A stretch of 64,000 nt of DNA from assembly GCF_038433135.1 (NCBI RefSeq), contig NZ_JBCDMV010000030.1:1-64000 (forward strand), written 5' to 3'. Within the stretch, counting starts at the first letter, position 1. Each line of letters starts with the position of its first letter. The position numbers were made by a program, and so were the translations under genes. The DNA is from Luteococcus sp038433135 (lineage in GTDB: Bacteria > Actinomycetota > Actinomycetes > Propionibacteriales > Propionibacteriaceae). The notes under the pieces were generated by a model. It ran no database searches, had not been told where the DNA came from, and was given only the letters and a program-made list of their open reading frames with translations. Positions 1 through 7,195 of this stretch are shown piece after piece.

Positions 1-555
1 TTCGCGCCGTTGGCTCCGAACCGGTTGTGGGTGGCCGACATCACCTATGTCTCGACGTGGTCGGGATGGGTCTACGTCGCGTTCGTCACCGACGCCTACG
101 CCCGCAGGATCCTGGGCTGGCGTTCGGGCACCACGATGACCACCCAGCTCGTCCTGGACGCGCTCGAGCAGGCGATCTGGACCCGTCAACGCGAAGGTCA
201 CGACCTGGCCGGGTTGGTGCATCACTCGGACAGAGGTAGTCAATACACGTCGATTGCCTTGTCAGAGCGGCTTTCGGAAGCCGAGATCGCCGCCTCGGTC
301 GGGTCGGTCGGATCGAGCTATGACAACGCCCTCGCTGAAACGATCAATGGGTTGTTCAAGACCGAACTGATCAAGCCCCGCGCTCCGTGGAAGGGCATCG
401 ACCCAGTCGAGTTCGCGACTGCGGAATGGGTCGACTGGTTCAACCACCGCCGCCTCTACGAGTACTGCGGCGACGTCCCGCCCGCCGAACTCGAGCAGGC
501 CTACTACGCTGGCCACAACCAGCCCCACGAGGAACTGGAACTGTCACACCACTGA
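1..555 (+). CDS. IS3-family transposase OrfB, C-terminal part (5' end missing)
   Basis: DDE integrase-core (rve) transposase that cuts and joins the IS ends. The reading frame is open from base 1, so the TTG at 10 is an internal codon, not the start. Visible motifs are WVADITYV with the first catalytic Asp, VHHSDRGSQYTS with the second Asp, and SYDNALAETINGLFKTELI with the catalytic Glu, followed by the usual WFNHRRLYEYCGDVPPAE tail. The stop codon overlaps the start of the right terminal repeat. In intact IS3 elements OrfB is made as an OrfAB fusion by -1 frameshifting; OrfA would lie to the left of the window. The C-terminal catalytic part looks intact. Confidence 0.9.
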   Translation, partial: FAPLAPNRLWVADITYVSTWSGWVYVAFVTDAYARRILGWRSGTTMTTQLVLDALEQAIWTRQREGHDLAGLVHHSDRGSQYTSIALSERLSEAEIAASVGSVGSSYDNALAETINGLFKTELIKPRAPWKGIDPVEFATAEWVDWFNHRRLYEYCGDVPPAELEQAYYAGHNQPHEELELSHH

Positions 556-581
556 GTCCCCGGACATGCCGGGGCGATTCA
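553..581 (+). repeat. IS3 right terminal inverted repeat (IRR)
   Basis: The segment begins at the transposase stop and ends GGGGCGATTCA. An internal short palindrome (CCCCGG-acatg-CCGGGG) is present. This form, with the stop codon overlapping the IR and a TGAA..GCCCC outer end, is usual for actinobacterial IS3 members. The partner IR is outside the window, so the exact boundary is inferred. Confidence 0.6.
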
Positions 582-590
582 CTCCGACTC

Positions 591-1721
591 TCAGCCGTGG
601 CCTCGGGCCATCTCGGAGAGTCGTGCTGCAATCTCTGCATCCCGGTTGCGCGCAACGTGCTGGTACCTCATTGCCGCGCCCACTGTGGAATGGCCCATCC
701 GGTTCATCAGCTCAGGGAGGGTGGCCCCCGCGACAGCGGCCATCGTCGCGCCCGTATGGCGAAGGTCGTGCCAGCGCAGGTCATCTCGCCCGGCCTTCGC
801 CCTCGCCGGGTAGTACCAGCGATACAGCGTGCTGGTGGCCAGCTGTTCCCCCGAGTCCCGTCCAACGAATAACAGCGCGTCCTTCGCTGGGCCCACGAAG
901 TCCTTGAGGTGATCGTGCACGGCGGGCATCACGTGAGGCGGAATGGTGACATCGCGGATGCCTGCCTGGGATTTCGGAAGGCCGACGATGGGGGCCTGGC
1001 CGGCGACTCTGGTTACAGCCCGACGAACTCGAACGACTTGTCGCGAGAGCACGATGTCACCTCGGCGCAGCTCCAGAATCTCACCCTGCCGAAGCCCGGT
1101 CCACGCAGCCAAGAGCACCGCGAGGCGGAGTCGTTCCGGCATGTGTCGCACGATGACTTCGAGTTCCTCCAGTGTCGCGGGCTCAGGCTCATGCACCCGC
1201 TTGACACTCCCCGCCCCGGGGATCATGCAGGGATTCCTCGTGAGGCCATCAAGCTCGCGCACGGCGCTATTCATGATCGTCCGGAGCAAGCTGTATGCGT
1301 GGGCGCGACTCGTCGGTGTCCCAGGTGCCAGGGACGCATACCAGTTGCGAACACGGATGGGGGTGATCACGTCCAGGGTGAGCGGCCCGAAATGGGGCAT
1401 GAGATACCGGTCCAGCAGCATCTCGTAGAGCTTTCGCGTCGCCGGCTTGAGATCTCGGCTCATTACCCAGGCGAGCGAATACTCCTCGAAGGTCGGCGGC
1501 CGCGAGCTTCGCTCATGTTCGAGACGCAGTCGAGGAGGAATCCAATCCGCTCTCGTACAAGCGTCTCGTTCATCGGCCAGCCAGCCCTCGGCCTCTGCCT
1601 TAGTCCTGAAGGTGTCAGGCGCCTGGTGTCGTACAGTGTCAGGACCCGTGTAGTAAGCCTGCCAACGCCCTGAAGGCAGCTTTCGCAGCCCGCCAAATCC
1701 TCGTCGGGAACCACTTGTCAT
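591..1721 (-). CDS. Tyrosine site-specific recombinase (phage/ICE-type integrase)
   Basis: A 376-residue integrase that would insert and excise a genomic element at its attachment site. The N-terminal AP2-like arm-binding segment (about 10-55) is followed by a SAM-like core-binding domain (about 75-160) and a catalytic domain. All catalytic residues are present: R211 (TGLRQGE), K250, H318-x-x-R321 (WHDLRHTGAT), H344 (MGHST) and the nucleophile Y353 (MRYQH). The ATG at 1721 is preceded by a GGAGGAAAG ribosome site. Upstream lie three GTGCACT repeats and a tRNA 3' fragment, a typical int-attachment arrangement. The element it served should extend left of the window. No excisionase is visible. 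Confidence 0.93.
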   Translation of the reverse strand: MTSGSRRGFGGLRKLPSGRWQAYYTGPDTVRHQAPDTFRTKAEAEGWLADERDACTRADWIPPRLRLEHERSSRPPTFEEYSLAWVMSRDLKPATRKLYEMLLDRYLMPHFGPLTLDVITPIRVRNWYASLAPGTPTSRAHAYSLLRTIMNSAVRELDGLTRNPCMIPGAGSVKRVHEPEPATLEELEVIVRHMPERLRLAVLLAAWTGLRQGEILELRRGDIVLSRQVVRVRRAVTRVAGQAPIVGLPKSQAGIRDVTIPPHVMPAVHDHLKDFVGPAKDALLFVGRDSGEQLATSTLYRWYYPARAKAGRDDLRWHDLRHTGATMAAVAGATLPELMNRMGHSTVGAAMRYQHVARNRDAEIAARLSEMARGHG

Positions 1722-1732
1722 CTTTCCTCCGC

Positions 1733-1761
1733 GTGCACTCCGCGTGCACTAACCGTGCACT
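1733..1761. repeat. Three GTGCACT direct repeats, 11-bp period, upstream of the integrase
   Basis: GTGCACT occurs at 1733, 1744 and 1755, so the copies are one helical turn apart on the same DNA face. They lie 12-40 bp upstream of the integrase start, between it and the presumed attachment site. Spacing and position suit arm-type integrase sites or a repressor/Xis operator controlling int. The role is inferred. Confidence 0.55.
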
Positions 1762-1878
1762 TGAGAGCCTCCCAGAGCCCACTTCTGCACTCACGCATCA
1801 GGCTCTCCAGGACGGCATCTCCGCTTGTGGGAACGCTCTAACAAGGCAAAATGCCCCGCTCGGTGCCTAGGCTCAAGG

Positions 1879-1905
1879 GAGGTTCAAATCCTGTCCCCGC
1901 TACAA
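1879..1905 (+). other. tRNA 3'-end fragment: putative attachment (att) site
   Basis: Bases 1881-1903 read as the T-loop and 3' acceptor half of a tRNA (GGTTCAAATCCTGTCCCCGC followed by TAC), most like an actinobacterial initiator tRNA-Met. No D-arm or anticodon arm lies upstream. One T-stem pair is broken (G opposite G), which suggests foreign sequence begins just 5' of the T-loop. A strong terminator follows directly, as after a real tRNA gene. Best explanation: the attachment site left by an element inserted in a tRNA 3' end, with the intact tRNA at the other, unseen junction. The tRNA identity is from memory. Confidence 0.55.
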
Positions 1906-1910
1906 AGTTG

Positions 1911-1951
1911 AATGTGGCGCTGGTCTTCGGACCAGCGCCACATTTGTTTTT
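1911..1951 (+). terminator. Rho-independent terminator after the tRNA fragment
   Basis: A perfect 15-bp stem (AATGTGGCGCTGGTC at 1911-1925 pairing with 1930-1944), a TTCG tetraloop and then TGTTTTT. It is the strongest hairpin in this part of the window and begins 7 bp after the tRNA fragment. Confidence 0.88.
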
Positions 1952-1984
1952 CCGCGCCGCCCCAGAATTGAGCGCAGGGTCTGC

Positions 1985-2053
1985 ACGGTGCACGTCCAAC
2001 TGTCCCGGGCACGCGCTGCAACAGCTGCCCGGGGCAGTTGGGCGTGCACCGTG
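1985..2053. repeat. Palindromic dispersed repeat, copy 1
   Basis: Long inverted repeat: the left arm at 1985-2011 (CACGGTGCACGTCC...) pairs with 2028-2053 apart from one bulge and one G-T pair, around a 16-nt loop. Bases 1989-2024 match 6561-6596 at 33 of 36 positions, loop included. It lies between the tRNA terminator and the first AraC gene. This stretch (1722-2102) holds no gene. Confidence 0.7.
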
Positions 2054-2102
2054 GACCTGCACCCCCTTGACGGGTAGCGTCGGGGAGGTGTCTGAGAACC
2101 GG

Positions 2103-2828
2103 ATGCAGGGATTGCCGCCACGATCAGTGGAGCGCGTCGCACAGTTCGTCGGCGAACACCACCGTGACGTGATCGACGTGGCAGATCTGGCCGATGCCGC
2201 CGGCTACAGTCGCCACCACTTCAGCCGTGCCTTCAAGACGAGCACCGGCATCAGTCCCGGCGCCTACCTCACCGCGACGCGGATCGACTCCGCCAAGCAC
2301 CTGCTCCTGGCCGAGGACTGCCCTGTGATCGACGTCGCCGTCGAGGTGGGCTTCGACTCGCTGTCCAGCTTCACCCGTCGCTTCGCCACCACCGTGGGCA
2401 CCACCCCGGCGCGCTTTCGCGAGCTTGCCAACCGGCTGGCCGACGCCAGCCCGCGCCCCTTTGCGATCGCCAAACCCGGGGAACCAGTGGTCACGGTGCA
2501 GCCGAGTCTGCCGGACGACGTGCGTGACACCTGCCGGCTGTGGCTCGGCTGGTACCCGACGCCGGCCCCGATCGGACTGCCGGCGGCCGGCATGCTGCGC
2601 ACCTACGACGAACCACTGTGCCTGGCCCTGCACCCCGGCGCCCCATGGCTGCTCGGATTCCTCGTCGAGGATGACGATGACCACCGCCATGAACTCGCCC
2701 CGCGGTGGCCCGTCGTCGCCCGGCATCCTCGCCCGGTGACCAGCCCCGGACACATCCCACTCCCGTTCCGGCGGGCCCGGATGGATGACATTCCCCTGCT
2801 GAGCGCCCTGCCGGTGCTCGCCTGGTGA
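2103..2828 (+). CDS. AraC-family transcriptional regulator
   Basis: A 241-residue regulator with its DNA-binding part at the N-terminus. Two helix-turn-helix motifs fill residues 1-105: DVADLADAAGYSRHHFSRAF, then the signature VAVEVGFDSLSSFTRRFATT followed by GTTPARFR. The remaining 130 residues match nothing I can name and may sense a ligand. The ATG at 2103 is the first good start; an in-frame GTG at 2088 with GAGG overlapping it is an alternative. The frame stays open upstream to 1851, but that part covers the tRNA fragment and palindrome and is not gene-like. The downstream VOC gene reads in the same direction 77 bp away, a common pairing in which the regulator activates its neighbour. 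Confidence 0.85.
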   Translation: MQGLPPRSVERVAQFVGEHHRDVIDVADLADAAGYSRHHFSRAFKTSTGISPGAYLTATRIDSAKHLLLAEDCPVIDVAVEVGFDSLSSFTRRFATTVGTTPARFRELANRLADASPRPFAIAKPGEPVVTVQPSLPDDVRDTCRLWLGWYPTPAPIGLPAAGMLRTYDEPLCLALHPGAPWLLGFLVEDDDDHRHELAPRWPVVARHPRPVTSPGHIPLPFRRARMDDIPLLSALPVLAW

Positions 2829-2836
2829 GCACATCT

Positions 2837-2869
2837 GGACAAACACGGCGCACTGACCGTCCCTAGCGT
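2837..2869 (+). promoter_or_regulatory. Putative AraC-controlled promoter of the first VOC gene
   Basis: GGACAAAC (2837-2844), 17 bp, then CCTAGCGT (2862-2869). The same words at the same spacing occur before the SRPBCC gene (8080-8112), and a weaker version before the second VOC gene (7153-7185, minus). TAGCGT suits a -10 box; GGACAAAC would then overlap or lie just upstream of the -35 region, where AraC-type activators bind. Inference from the shared pattern only. Confidence 0.5.
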
Positions 2870-3702
2870 TGGTGCTGTCAACACCGACAACCGATGGAGA
2901 ACAGCATGAACCGCACCACCGGAAGCCCCACCTCGGCACGACTGACCTTGAGGGCGTCAAGCCCTTCTACCAGGAACTCTTCGGCTGGCAGTTCGACGAC
3001 GCCGGCCCCGACATGGCCCACTACAACATGATCACCAAGGACGGGGGCCTCGTCGGCGGCGCCATGGACATGACCCAGTGCGCCGAGGAGAACCAGACGG
3101 AGCCGCGCACCGCGTGGGACGTCTTCCTCGCAGTCGACGACCTCGACGAGCGCCTGCAACTGGCCCTCGACAACGGGGCAACCATCGTGGCCCCGGCCAT
3201 GGACGCTGGTCCTGCCGGGCGCTTCGCGATCGTGACCGACCCGACAGGAGCGGTCATCGCCATGTGGCGGGGAGGCGACACCGAGGGCTATGCCTTCACC
3301 GGCCAGCCCGGAACCCCTGTCTGGTTCGAGCTGATGACCCAGGACTTCGAGAAGGCCAAGGCCTTCTACAGCAAGGTCTTCGACTTCAACCCCGTCGCCA
3401 TGGAGACGCCGATGGAGGACGGCGCCCAGACCGAAGCGTCCACCTACGTCACCAACGGCCCCGAGGCCCCGGCGTCCAGCGGCATCTGCAATGTGGCCGG
3501 CTTCGTGCCCGAGTCCGAGGGTTCCTGGTGGCGGATCTACTTCGCCGTCGACGGCTGTGACCAGGCCGTCGAGACCGTCCAGCGGCTGGGTGGGCGCCTG
3601 CTCGACGGGCCCAAGGATTCCCCCTTCGGACGGATCGCCACCGTCGCCGACCCGATGGGTGCCACCTTCCAGCTCTGCTCCCCCGGCGAGGCCGTGCGCT
3701 GA
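2869..3702 (+). CDS. VOC (glyoxalase-like) family protein, probable N-terminal frameshift
   Basis: Two tandem VOC beta-alpha-beta-beta-beta domains of the glyoxalase/bleomycin-resistance superfamily. The first covers TTDLEGVKPFYQELFGW to VTDPTGAVIAMWRGG, the second WFELMTQDFEKAKAFY to VADPMGATFQLCSP. The likely start is ATG 2906, which has a good GGAGA ribosome site and encodes MNRTTGSPT, but that frame is +1 to the domain frame. A 1-nt change between about 2930 and 2945 (or a sequencing error) joins them. The coordinates given use the only in-frame start, a TTG at 2869 that falls in the promoter and is unlikely to be real. The substrate cannot be told. It is probably activated by the AraC gene upstream. 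Confidence 0.8.
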   Translation: MVLSTPTTDGEQHEPHHRKPHLGTTDLEGVKPFYQELFGWQFDDAGPDMAHYNMITKDGGLVGGAMDMTQCAEENQTEPRTAWDVFLAVDDLDERLQLALDNGATIVAPAMDAGPAGRFAIVTDPTGAVIAMWRGGDTEGYAFTGQPGTPVWFELMTQDFEKAKAFYSKVFDFNPVAMETPMEDGAQTEASTYVTNGPEAPASSGICNVAGFVPESEGSWWRIYFAVDGCDQAVETVQRLGGRLLDGPKDSPFGRIATVADPMGATFQLCSPGEAVR

Positions 3703-3721
3703 CCGTCACCCCCGCCTGACC

Positions 3722-3772
3722 GGCCGCCCGCCCATTCGGCCCGTGGAAGCAGGGTGGCCGAACAGGCGGCCC
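3722..3772 (+). terminator. Possible terminator hairpin after the VOC gene
   Basis: Nested inverted repeats: GGCCGCC (3722-3728) with GGCGGCC near 3766, and inside it TTCGGCC with GGCCGAA. The hairpin is GC-rich without a T-run, 20 bp after the VOC stop. Bases 3703-3968 hold no convincing gene. Confidence 0.35.
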
Positions 3773-3968
3773 TCCCTATAGGTGTGCATCGTTGAGGTTG
3801 TTCAGCACTGCACATGCTCGCGAAGATCTCCGAGCAGGGCCAGCACCGGCTACTGGATCGCATCGGATCACCGCTATTGCGGCCCGGCCGGGGAGCGACT
3901 GGAGGTCACCCTCGATCTAGCAGGCAATCGCGTGCAGATCCAGGGCGGCAACGGCGAGATCCTGCTGG

Positions 3969-4729
3969 TCAGTCCAGCCAGCTGAGGCCGGTCCACTGTT
4001 CGCTGCGTCGCCACAGGTCGGCGGCCAGCTGCGGATCCTTGGCGACGGCTGACGGCTCCACCCGGACAGCCGCGCCGCGCAGTTCACCCGGCCCGTCGGG
4101 ACCCTAGTAGTCACCGGACTGCACCGTCGGGTCCGTCGCTGCCCGCAGGGCCGGTTCGGCGCCGCGGGCGATGCTCTGGCCCACCAACCGGTCCACCAGG
4201 GCCCGCAGGCCCCGCTTGCCGCCGGGATTGGTGGCGGTCTGCCCCGGATGGGCGGCGACGGACAACGTCGAGTACCTGTGGACGGCGAGCCGTCGCGCGA
4301 GTTCCTGGCTGAACAAGAGGTTGGCCAGCTTGCTGCGGCCGTAGGCGCGTATCGGCTTGTAGCCGTCGCGGGAGCGGACGTCGTCGAAGCCCAGGCCGGG
4401 CATCTTGTGACCATTGCTCGCCATCGTGACCACCCGCGCGTCGGGCGCCGCCGTGAGCAGGGGCAGCAGCTGGCCGGTCTGGGCGAAGTGTCCCAGGTGG
4501 TTGATGCCGAAGTGCCGCTCGAAGCCCTGGGTGGTGGTGCCGTAGGGCAGCATCATCACGCCCGCGTTGGTGACCAGCAGGTCGATGGGCCTCCCCTGCG
4601 CCACGAGCCTCGCACCGCAGGCTGCGTCGCGATCTCGCGGCCGAGGCCGTGGTCGGCGCCGGTGACGACGGCATGGCGTCCGGCCATGGATGGGATCTGC
4701 GATGGCGCCCACTCGCTTTTTTCGGTCAT
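3969..4729 (-). pseudogene. Broken short-chain dehydrogenase/reductase (SDR)
   Basis: Three lesions are visible. (1) From ATG 4729 the frame reads MTEKSEW...AVVTGADHGLGREIATQ (the Rossmann dinucleotide motif), then continues out of frame with a block missing: about 40-50 residues usually separate this from LLVTNAGVM, but only about 12 fit here. (2) The central frame GRPIDLLVTNAGVM...AYGRSKLANLLFSQELARRL, with the YxxxK catalytic pair, is in another frame. (3) A TAG at 4104-4106 interrupts the conserved tail; beyond it GPDGPGELRG to TGLSWLD continues in frame to the natural stop at 3969. The gene is divergent from the TetR regulator, which probably once controlled it. Confidence 0.82.
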
Positions 4730-4769
4730 ATGCATGATAATAACAGGGTCGCTTGTCCAAGGAGGATGG

Positions 4770-5375
4770 ATGCCCAAGATCGTGGACCATGAGGAACGCC
4801 GTCGCGTGCTGGCGCACGCCGTCGTCGAGGTGGCAGACCAGCGCGGGCTAGACAATGCCAGCCTGCGCACGGTGGCCCAGCACGTCGACATGTCGATGGG
4901 CACCGTGCAGCACTACTTCGCCGACCGCGAGGCGATGCTGGACTTCGTCCTCGACTACGTCCAGCAACAACGCACCGCCCGCATCGAGCGCGCCGTGAAG
5001 ACCCTGTCCACCCCCACCCCGGCCGCCATCCTCGACGCCCTCGTCGACGAGATCCTCACCACCGACGAGACCAATCAGGTCTTCGAGCGGGTCAACGTGA
5101 TGTTCCTCGACCGAGCGCGACGACACCCGGCCACCGCCGAACGGCTTGGCCAGGGCCGGGCCGAGGTCATCCGCCTGTTCACCGGGCTGCTGGAGGGCCG
5201 CGGCCTGCGCGAGGGCGTCGACGCCGTCCATGCCGCGGAGGTGCTGTGGGCCCTGCTCGAGAGCCTCCCCAACGCCATCCCCAACGCCATCCCCCTCGGC
5301 CAACACACCAGCCCCAGCACACGCGCCGTCGTGCACACCTACCTGCACAGCATCACGAATGAGAGCCCCCGATGA
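4770..5375 (+). CDS. TetR-family transcriptional regulator
   Basis: A 201-residue repressor-type regulator. The N-terminal HTH spans about residues 1-55 (RRRVLAHAVVEVADQRGLDN, then SLRTVAQHVDMSMGTVQHYF), and an all-helical ligand-binding domain follows. The ATG at 4770 has an AAGGAGG site just upstream; the longer open frame to 4248 runs antisense to the SDR remnant and is not used. The 40-bp gap to the divergent SDR start contains AT-rich sequence (TATGCATGATAAT) that likely holds both promoters and the operator. A 12-bp tandem duplication near 5273-5296 gives a NAIPNAIP repeat near the C-terminus. The stop overlaps the next start (ATGA). Confidence 0.92.
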   Translation: MPKIVDHEERRRVLAHAVVEVADQRGLDNASLRTVAQHVDMSMGTVQHYFADREAMLDFVLDYVQQQRTARIERAVKTLSTPTPAAILDALVDEILTTDETNQVFERVNVMFLDRARRHPATAERLGQGRAEVIRLFTGLLEGRGLREGVDAVHAAEVLWALLESLPNAIPNAIPLGQHTSPSTRAVVHTYLHSITNESPR

Positions 5376-6532
5376 CCCCCGAACCACCCGCCACGCAGGC
5401 CCCGGCACGCACCCGGATCCACGGACTCGACGCCGTGCGCGGCGGCGCCCTCCTGCTGGGCATCGTGATCCACTCCCTGATGCCCTACGTGACGGGCATG
5501 CCCTGGCTGGTGCCCGACAGCCAACAGGCCGTCTGGCCGTTCACCATCATCTCCGGCATCCACTTCTTCCGGATGACGCTCTTCCTGCTGATGGCCGGCT
5601 ACTTCGGCCACATGATGCGCGAACGTCGCGGGAGTTGGGGCTACCTGAAGGACCGCCTCAAGCGGATCACCCTGCCCCTGTTCGTCTTCTGGCCCGTCGC
5701 CGTCCTGCCCCTGGGCCTGTTGGCCGCCTGGCACGCCCAACGCGCCGGGCTGCCGCTGGAGCGTCCCGACGTGAGCGGCGCCAGCAAGTTCGACCTGGGC
5801 CACCTGTGGTTCCTGTGGGTGCTGACCCAGTGCATCCTGCTGGTGTTGGCCATCCGGTGGCTCGTCACCCGGGTCTCGCCGCGCGCCACTGCGGCCACTT
5901 CCCGGCACCTGGCCCGCTGGCTGGGTGCCCCCGGCGGCGTCCTGCTCGCGGCGCTCCCCTACGCGATCAGCACCAACCTGCAGCGCGACCTGTCCGGGAT
6001 CGTCGCCCCCACCACGCTGCTGCCGGGACCCGTCCCGCTGGTGGCCTACCTCGGCGCGGTCGGAGTCGGATGGGTGCTCTCCTGTGACCCGGACTCCCTG
6101 CCCCGGCTGGCACGACTGGCCTGGTGGCACACCGGGCTGGCGGTGGTCACCATGACCGGTGCGCTAATGGGCACCCACGTGCTGCCCGTCGACCCTGACC
6201 TTCCGGAGTGGGTGGCGCTCACGCTGATGGCGCTGGCCGGTTGGAGCAGCTGCTACGCACTGTTGGGGCTTGCCGTGCGGCACCTCACCACCGAGCGTCC
6301 ATGGGTGCGCTACCTGGCCGACGCCTCCTACTGGATGTACCTGATGCACCTGGTGCTGCTGACCTTCTTCCAGGTGCTGCTGGCACCGCTCGGCTGGCCG
6401 ATCCTGCTCAAGGTTGGGCTGAACATTGGTGCCACCACAGTGATCCTGCTGGTCAGCTACCAGCTGTTCGTCCGTTCGACGGCGTTGGGCGGCTGGCTCA
6501 ACGGACGTCGCGCACCCCGCGGCGGTCTCTGA
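5372..6532 (+). CDS. Acyltransferase-3 family integral membrane protein
   Basis: A 386-residue polytopic membrane protein of the Acyltransferase_3 family (OafA / MdoC-like), which O-acylate sugars or other envelope molecules. The family N-terminus HGLDAVRGGALLLGIVIHSL carries the conserved Arg and His of the proposed active site. About ten hydrophobic segments follow, including RYLADASYWMYLMHLVLLTF, a typical family motif near the end. It overlaps the TetR gene by 4 bp, so the two form an operon, and the regulator probably controls this gene together with the decayed SDR. The acyl acceptor is unknown. Confidence 0.85.
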   Translation: MTPEPPATQAPARTRIHGLDAVRGGALLLGIVIHSLMPYVTGMPWLVPDSQQAVWPFTIISGIHFFRMTLFLLMAGYFGHMMRERRGSWGYLKDRLKRITLPLFVFWPVAVLPLGLLAAWHAQRAGLPLERPDVSGASKFDLGHLWFLWVLTQCILLVLAIRWLVTRVSPRATAATSRHLARWLGAPGGVLLAALPYAISTNLQRDLSGIVAPTTLLPGPVPLVAYLGAVGVGWVLSCDPDSLPRLARLAWWHTGLAVVTMTGALMGTHVLPVDPDLPEWVALTLMALAGWSSCYALLGLAVRHLTTERPWVRYLADASYWMYLMHLVLLTFFQVLLAPLGWPILLKVGLNIGATTVILLVSYQLFVRSTALGGWLNGRRAPRGGL

Positions 6533-6557
6533 GCCCACCAGCTCGCCGCCACCGGCC

Positions 6558-6625
6558 ACTGTGCACGTCCTACTGCCCCGGGCACGCGCTGCAGCAAGTG
6601 CGCGAGGCAGTTGGACGTGCGCCGT
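6558..6625. repeat. Palindromic dispersed repeat, copy 2
   Basis: Second copy of the palindrome at 1985-2053. Bases 6561-6596 (GTGCACGTCC...) match copy 1 at 33 of 36 positions. The right arm (6606-6623) pairs with 6560-6577 at about 14 of 18 positions, so this copy is more degenerate. It lies in the 97-bp gap between convergent genes and could also act as a bidirectional terminator. Confidence 0.65.
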
Positions 6626-6629
6626 TGGG

Positions 6630-7145
6630 TCAGGGTGCTTCCTCAGCCATCTCCTTGAGCCACTGCTCGACCCGGCGGGTGGATTCGTCGTCGCTCAGAT
6701 CCTCGACGCGGGTCATGACCGACCAGCGGACCCCGAAGGGGTCCCGGATGCTGCCGAAGCGATCCCCAGACACGAAGGTGGCGACGGGTTCCCGCAGGGT
6801 CGCGCCGGCCGCCAGCGCGGCCTCGACCACCTCGTCGACATTGGGCACGTACAGGCCGATCGAGAACTGGGAATCCTCGTCGTCGGGGTCGACGGCGCGT
6901 AGCCGATAGGACTCCATCGCACTGCCCAGCTGCAGCCGCCCGGACGGGAACTCCATCTCCGCATGGATGATCTGGCCGTCCATGCTCGACGAGGCGATCA
7001 GCCGGGCGCCGAAGACGCTGGTGTAGAAGTCAATGGCCCCTTGCGGCTCCTGCAGCGCAACGAAGGGCGTCAGCGACGAGAAGCCACGCGGGCGGCCATT
7101 GCTGGTGTGCGAGCCGTCGGCGGGCAGAACGTGATCATTGGTCAT
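6630..7145 (-). CDS. VOC family protein (PhnB / glyoxalase-like)
   Basis: A 171-residue single-domain VOC protein. The motifs LTPFVALQEPQGAIDFYTSVFGA, GQIIHAEMEFPSGRLQLGSA and DRFGSIRDPFGVRWSVMTRV are those of the PhnB/YdcC-like subgroup, which usually form homodimers with a metal or ligand pocket. The start is ATG 7145: a TAGCGT -10 box ends 7 nt upstream, suggesting a leaderless mRNA, and the longer open frame to 7277 would overlap the divergent AraC gene. It is divergent from that AraC regulator with a 50-bp shared promoter region. Confidence 0.85.
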   Translation of the reverse strand: MTNDHVLPADGSHTSNGRPRGFSSLTPFVALQEPQGAIDFYTSVFGARLIASSSMDGQIIHAEMEFPSGRLQLGSAMESYRLRAVDPDDEDSQFSIGLYVPNVDEVVEAALAAGATLREPVATFVSGDRFGSIRDPFGVRWSVMTRVEDLSDDESTRRVEQWLKEMAEEAP

Positions 7146-7152
7146 GACGGCC

Positions 7153-7185
7153 ACGCTAGGCAGCAGCCGCACCCGCCGACTTGTA
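7153..7185 (-). promoter_or_regulatory. Promoter of the second VOC gene (shared motif, weaker match)
   Basis: On the minus strand TACAAGTC, 17 bp, then CCTAGCGT. The CCTAGCGT word is identical to that before the first VOC gene, and the 17-bp spacing is the same. The upstream box keeps only ACAA. It lies in the divergent gap beside the second AraC gene. Confidence 0.45.
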
Positions 7186-7195
7186 GATTCCTGCC

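Larger units (their letters stand above)
1..581 (+). mobile_element. IS3-family insertion sequence, right end (left part outside window)
   Basis: The window opens inside the transposase reading frame. The element ends about 26 bp after the transposase stop at a terminal inverted repeat that reads inward as TGAATCGCCCCGG, typical of IS3-group ends. The integrase gene stop lies only 10 bp beyond, so the IS abuts, and has not visibly broken, that gene. The left end, the target duplication and orfA are not visible. Confidence 0.75.

Noticed and set aside
1851..2102. N-terminal extension of the first AraC gene
   Set aside because: The frame runs through the tRNA fragment, its terminator and a palindromic repeat, so translation there is not credible.
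3782..3985. 67-residue plus-strand ORF between the VOC gene and the SDR pseudogene
   Set aside because: The C-terminal part (LEVTLDLAGNRVQIQGGNGE) has codon use like a real gene, so it may be a remnant, but there is no ribosome site, no family match and no full-length frame. Not enough to call.
5273..5296. Tandem 12-bp duplication in the TetR gene
   Set aside because: It adds four residues in frame near the C-terminus and does not look functional; recorded in the gene entry only.
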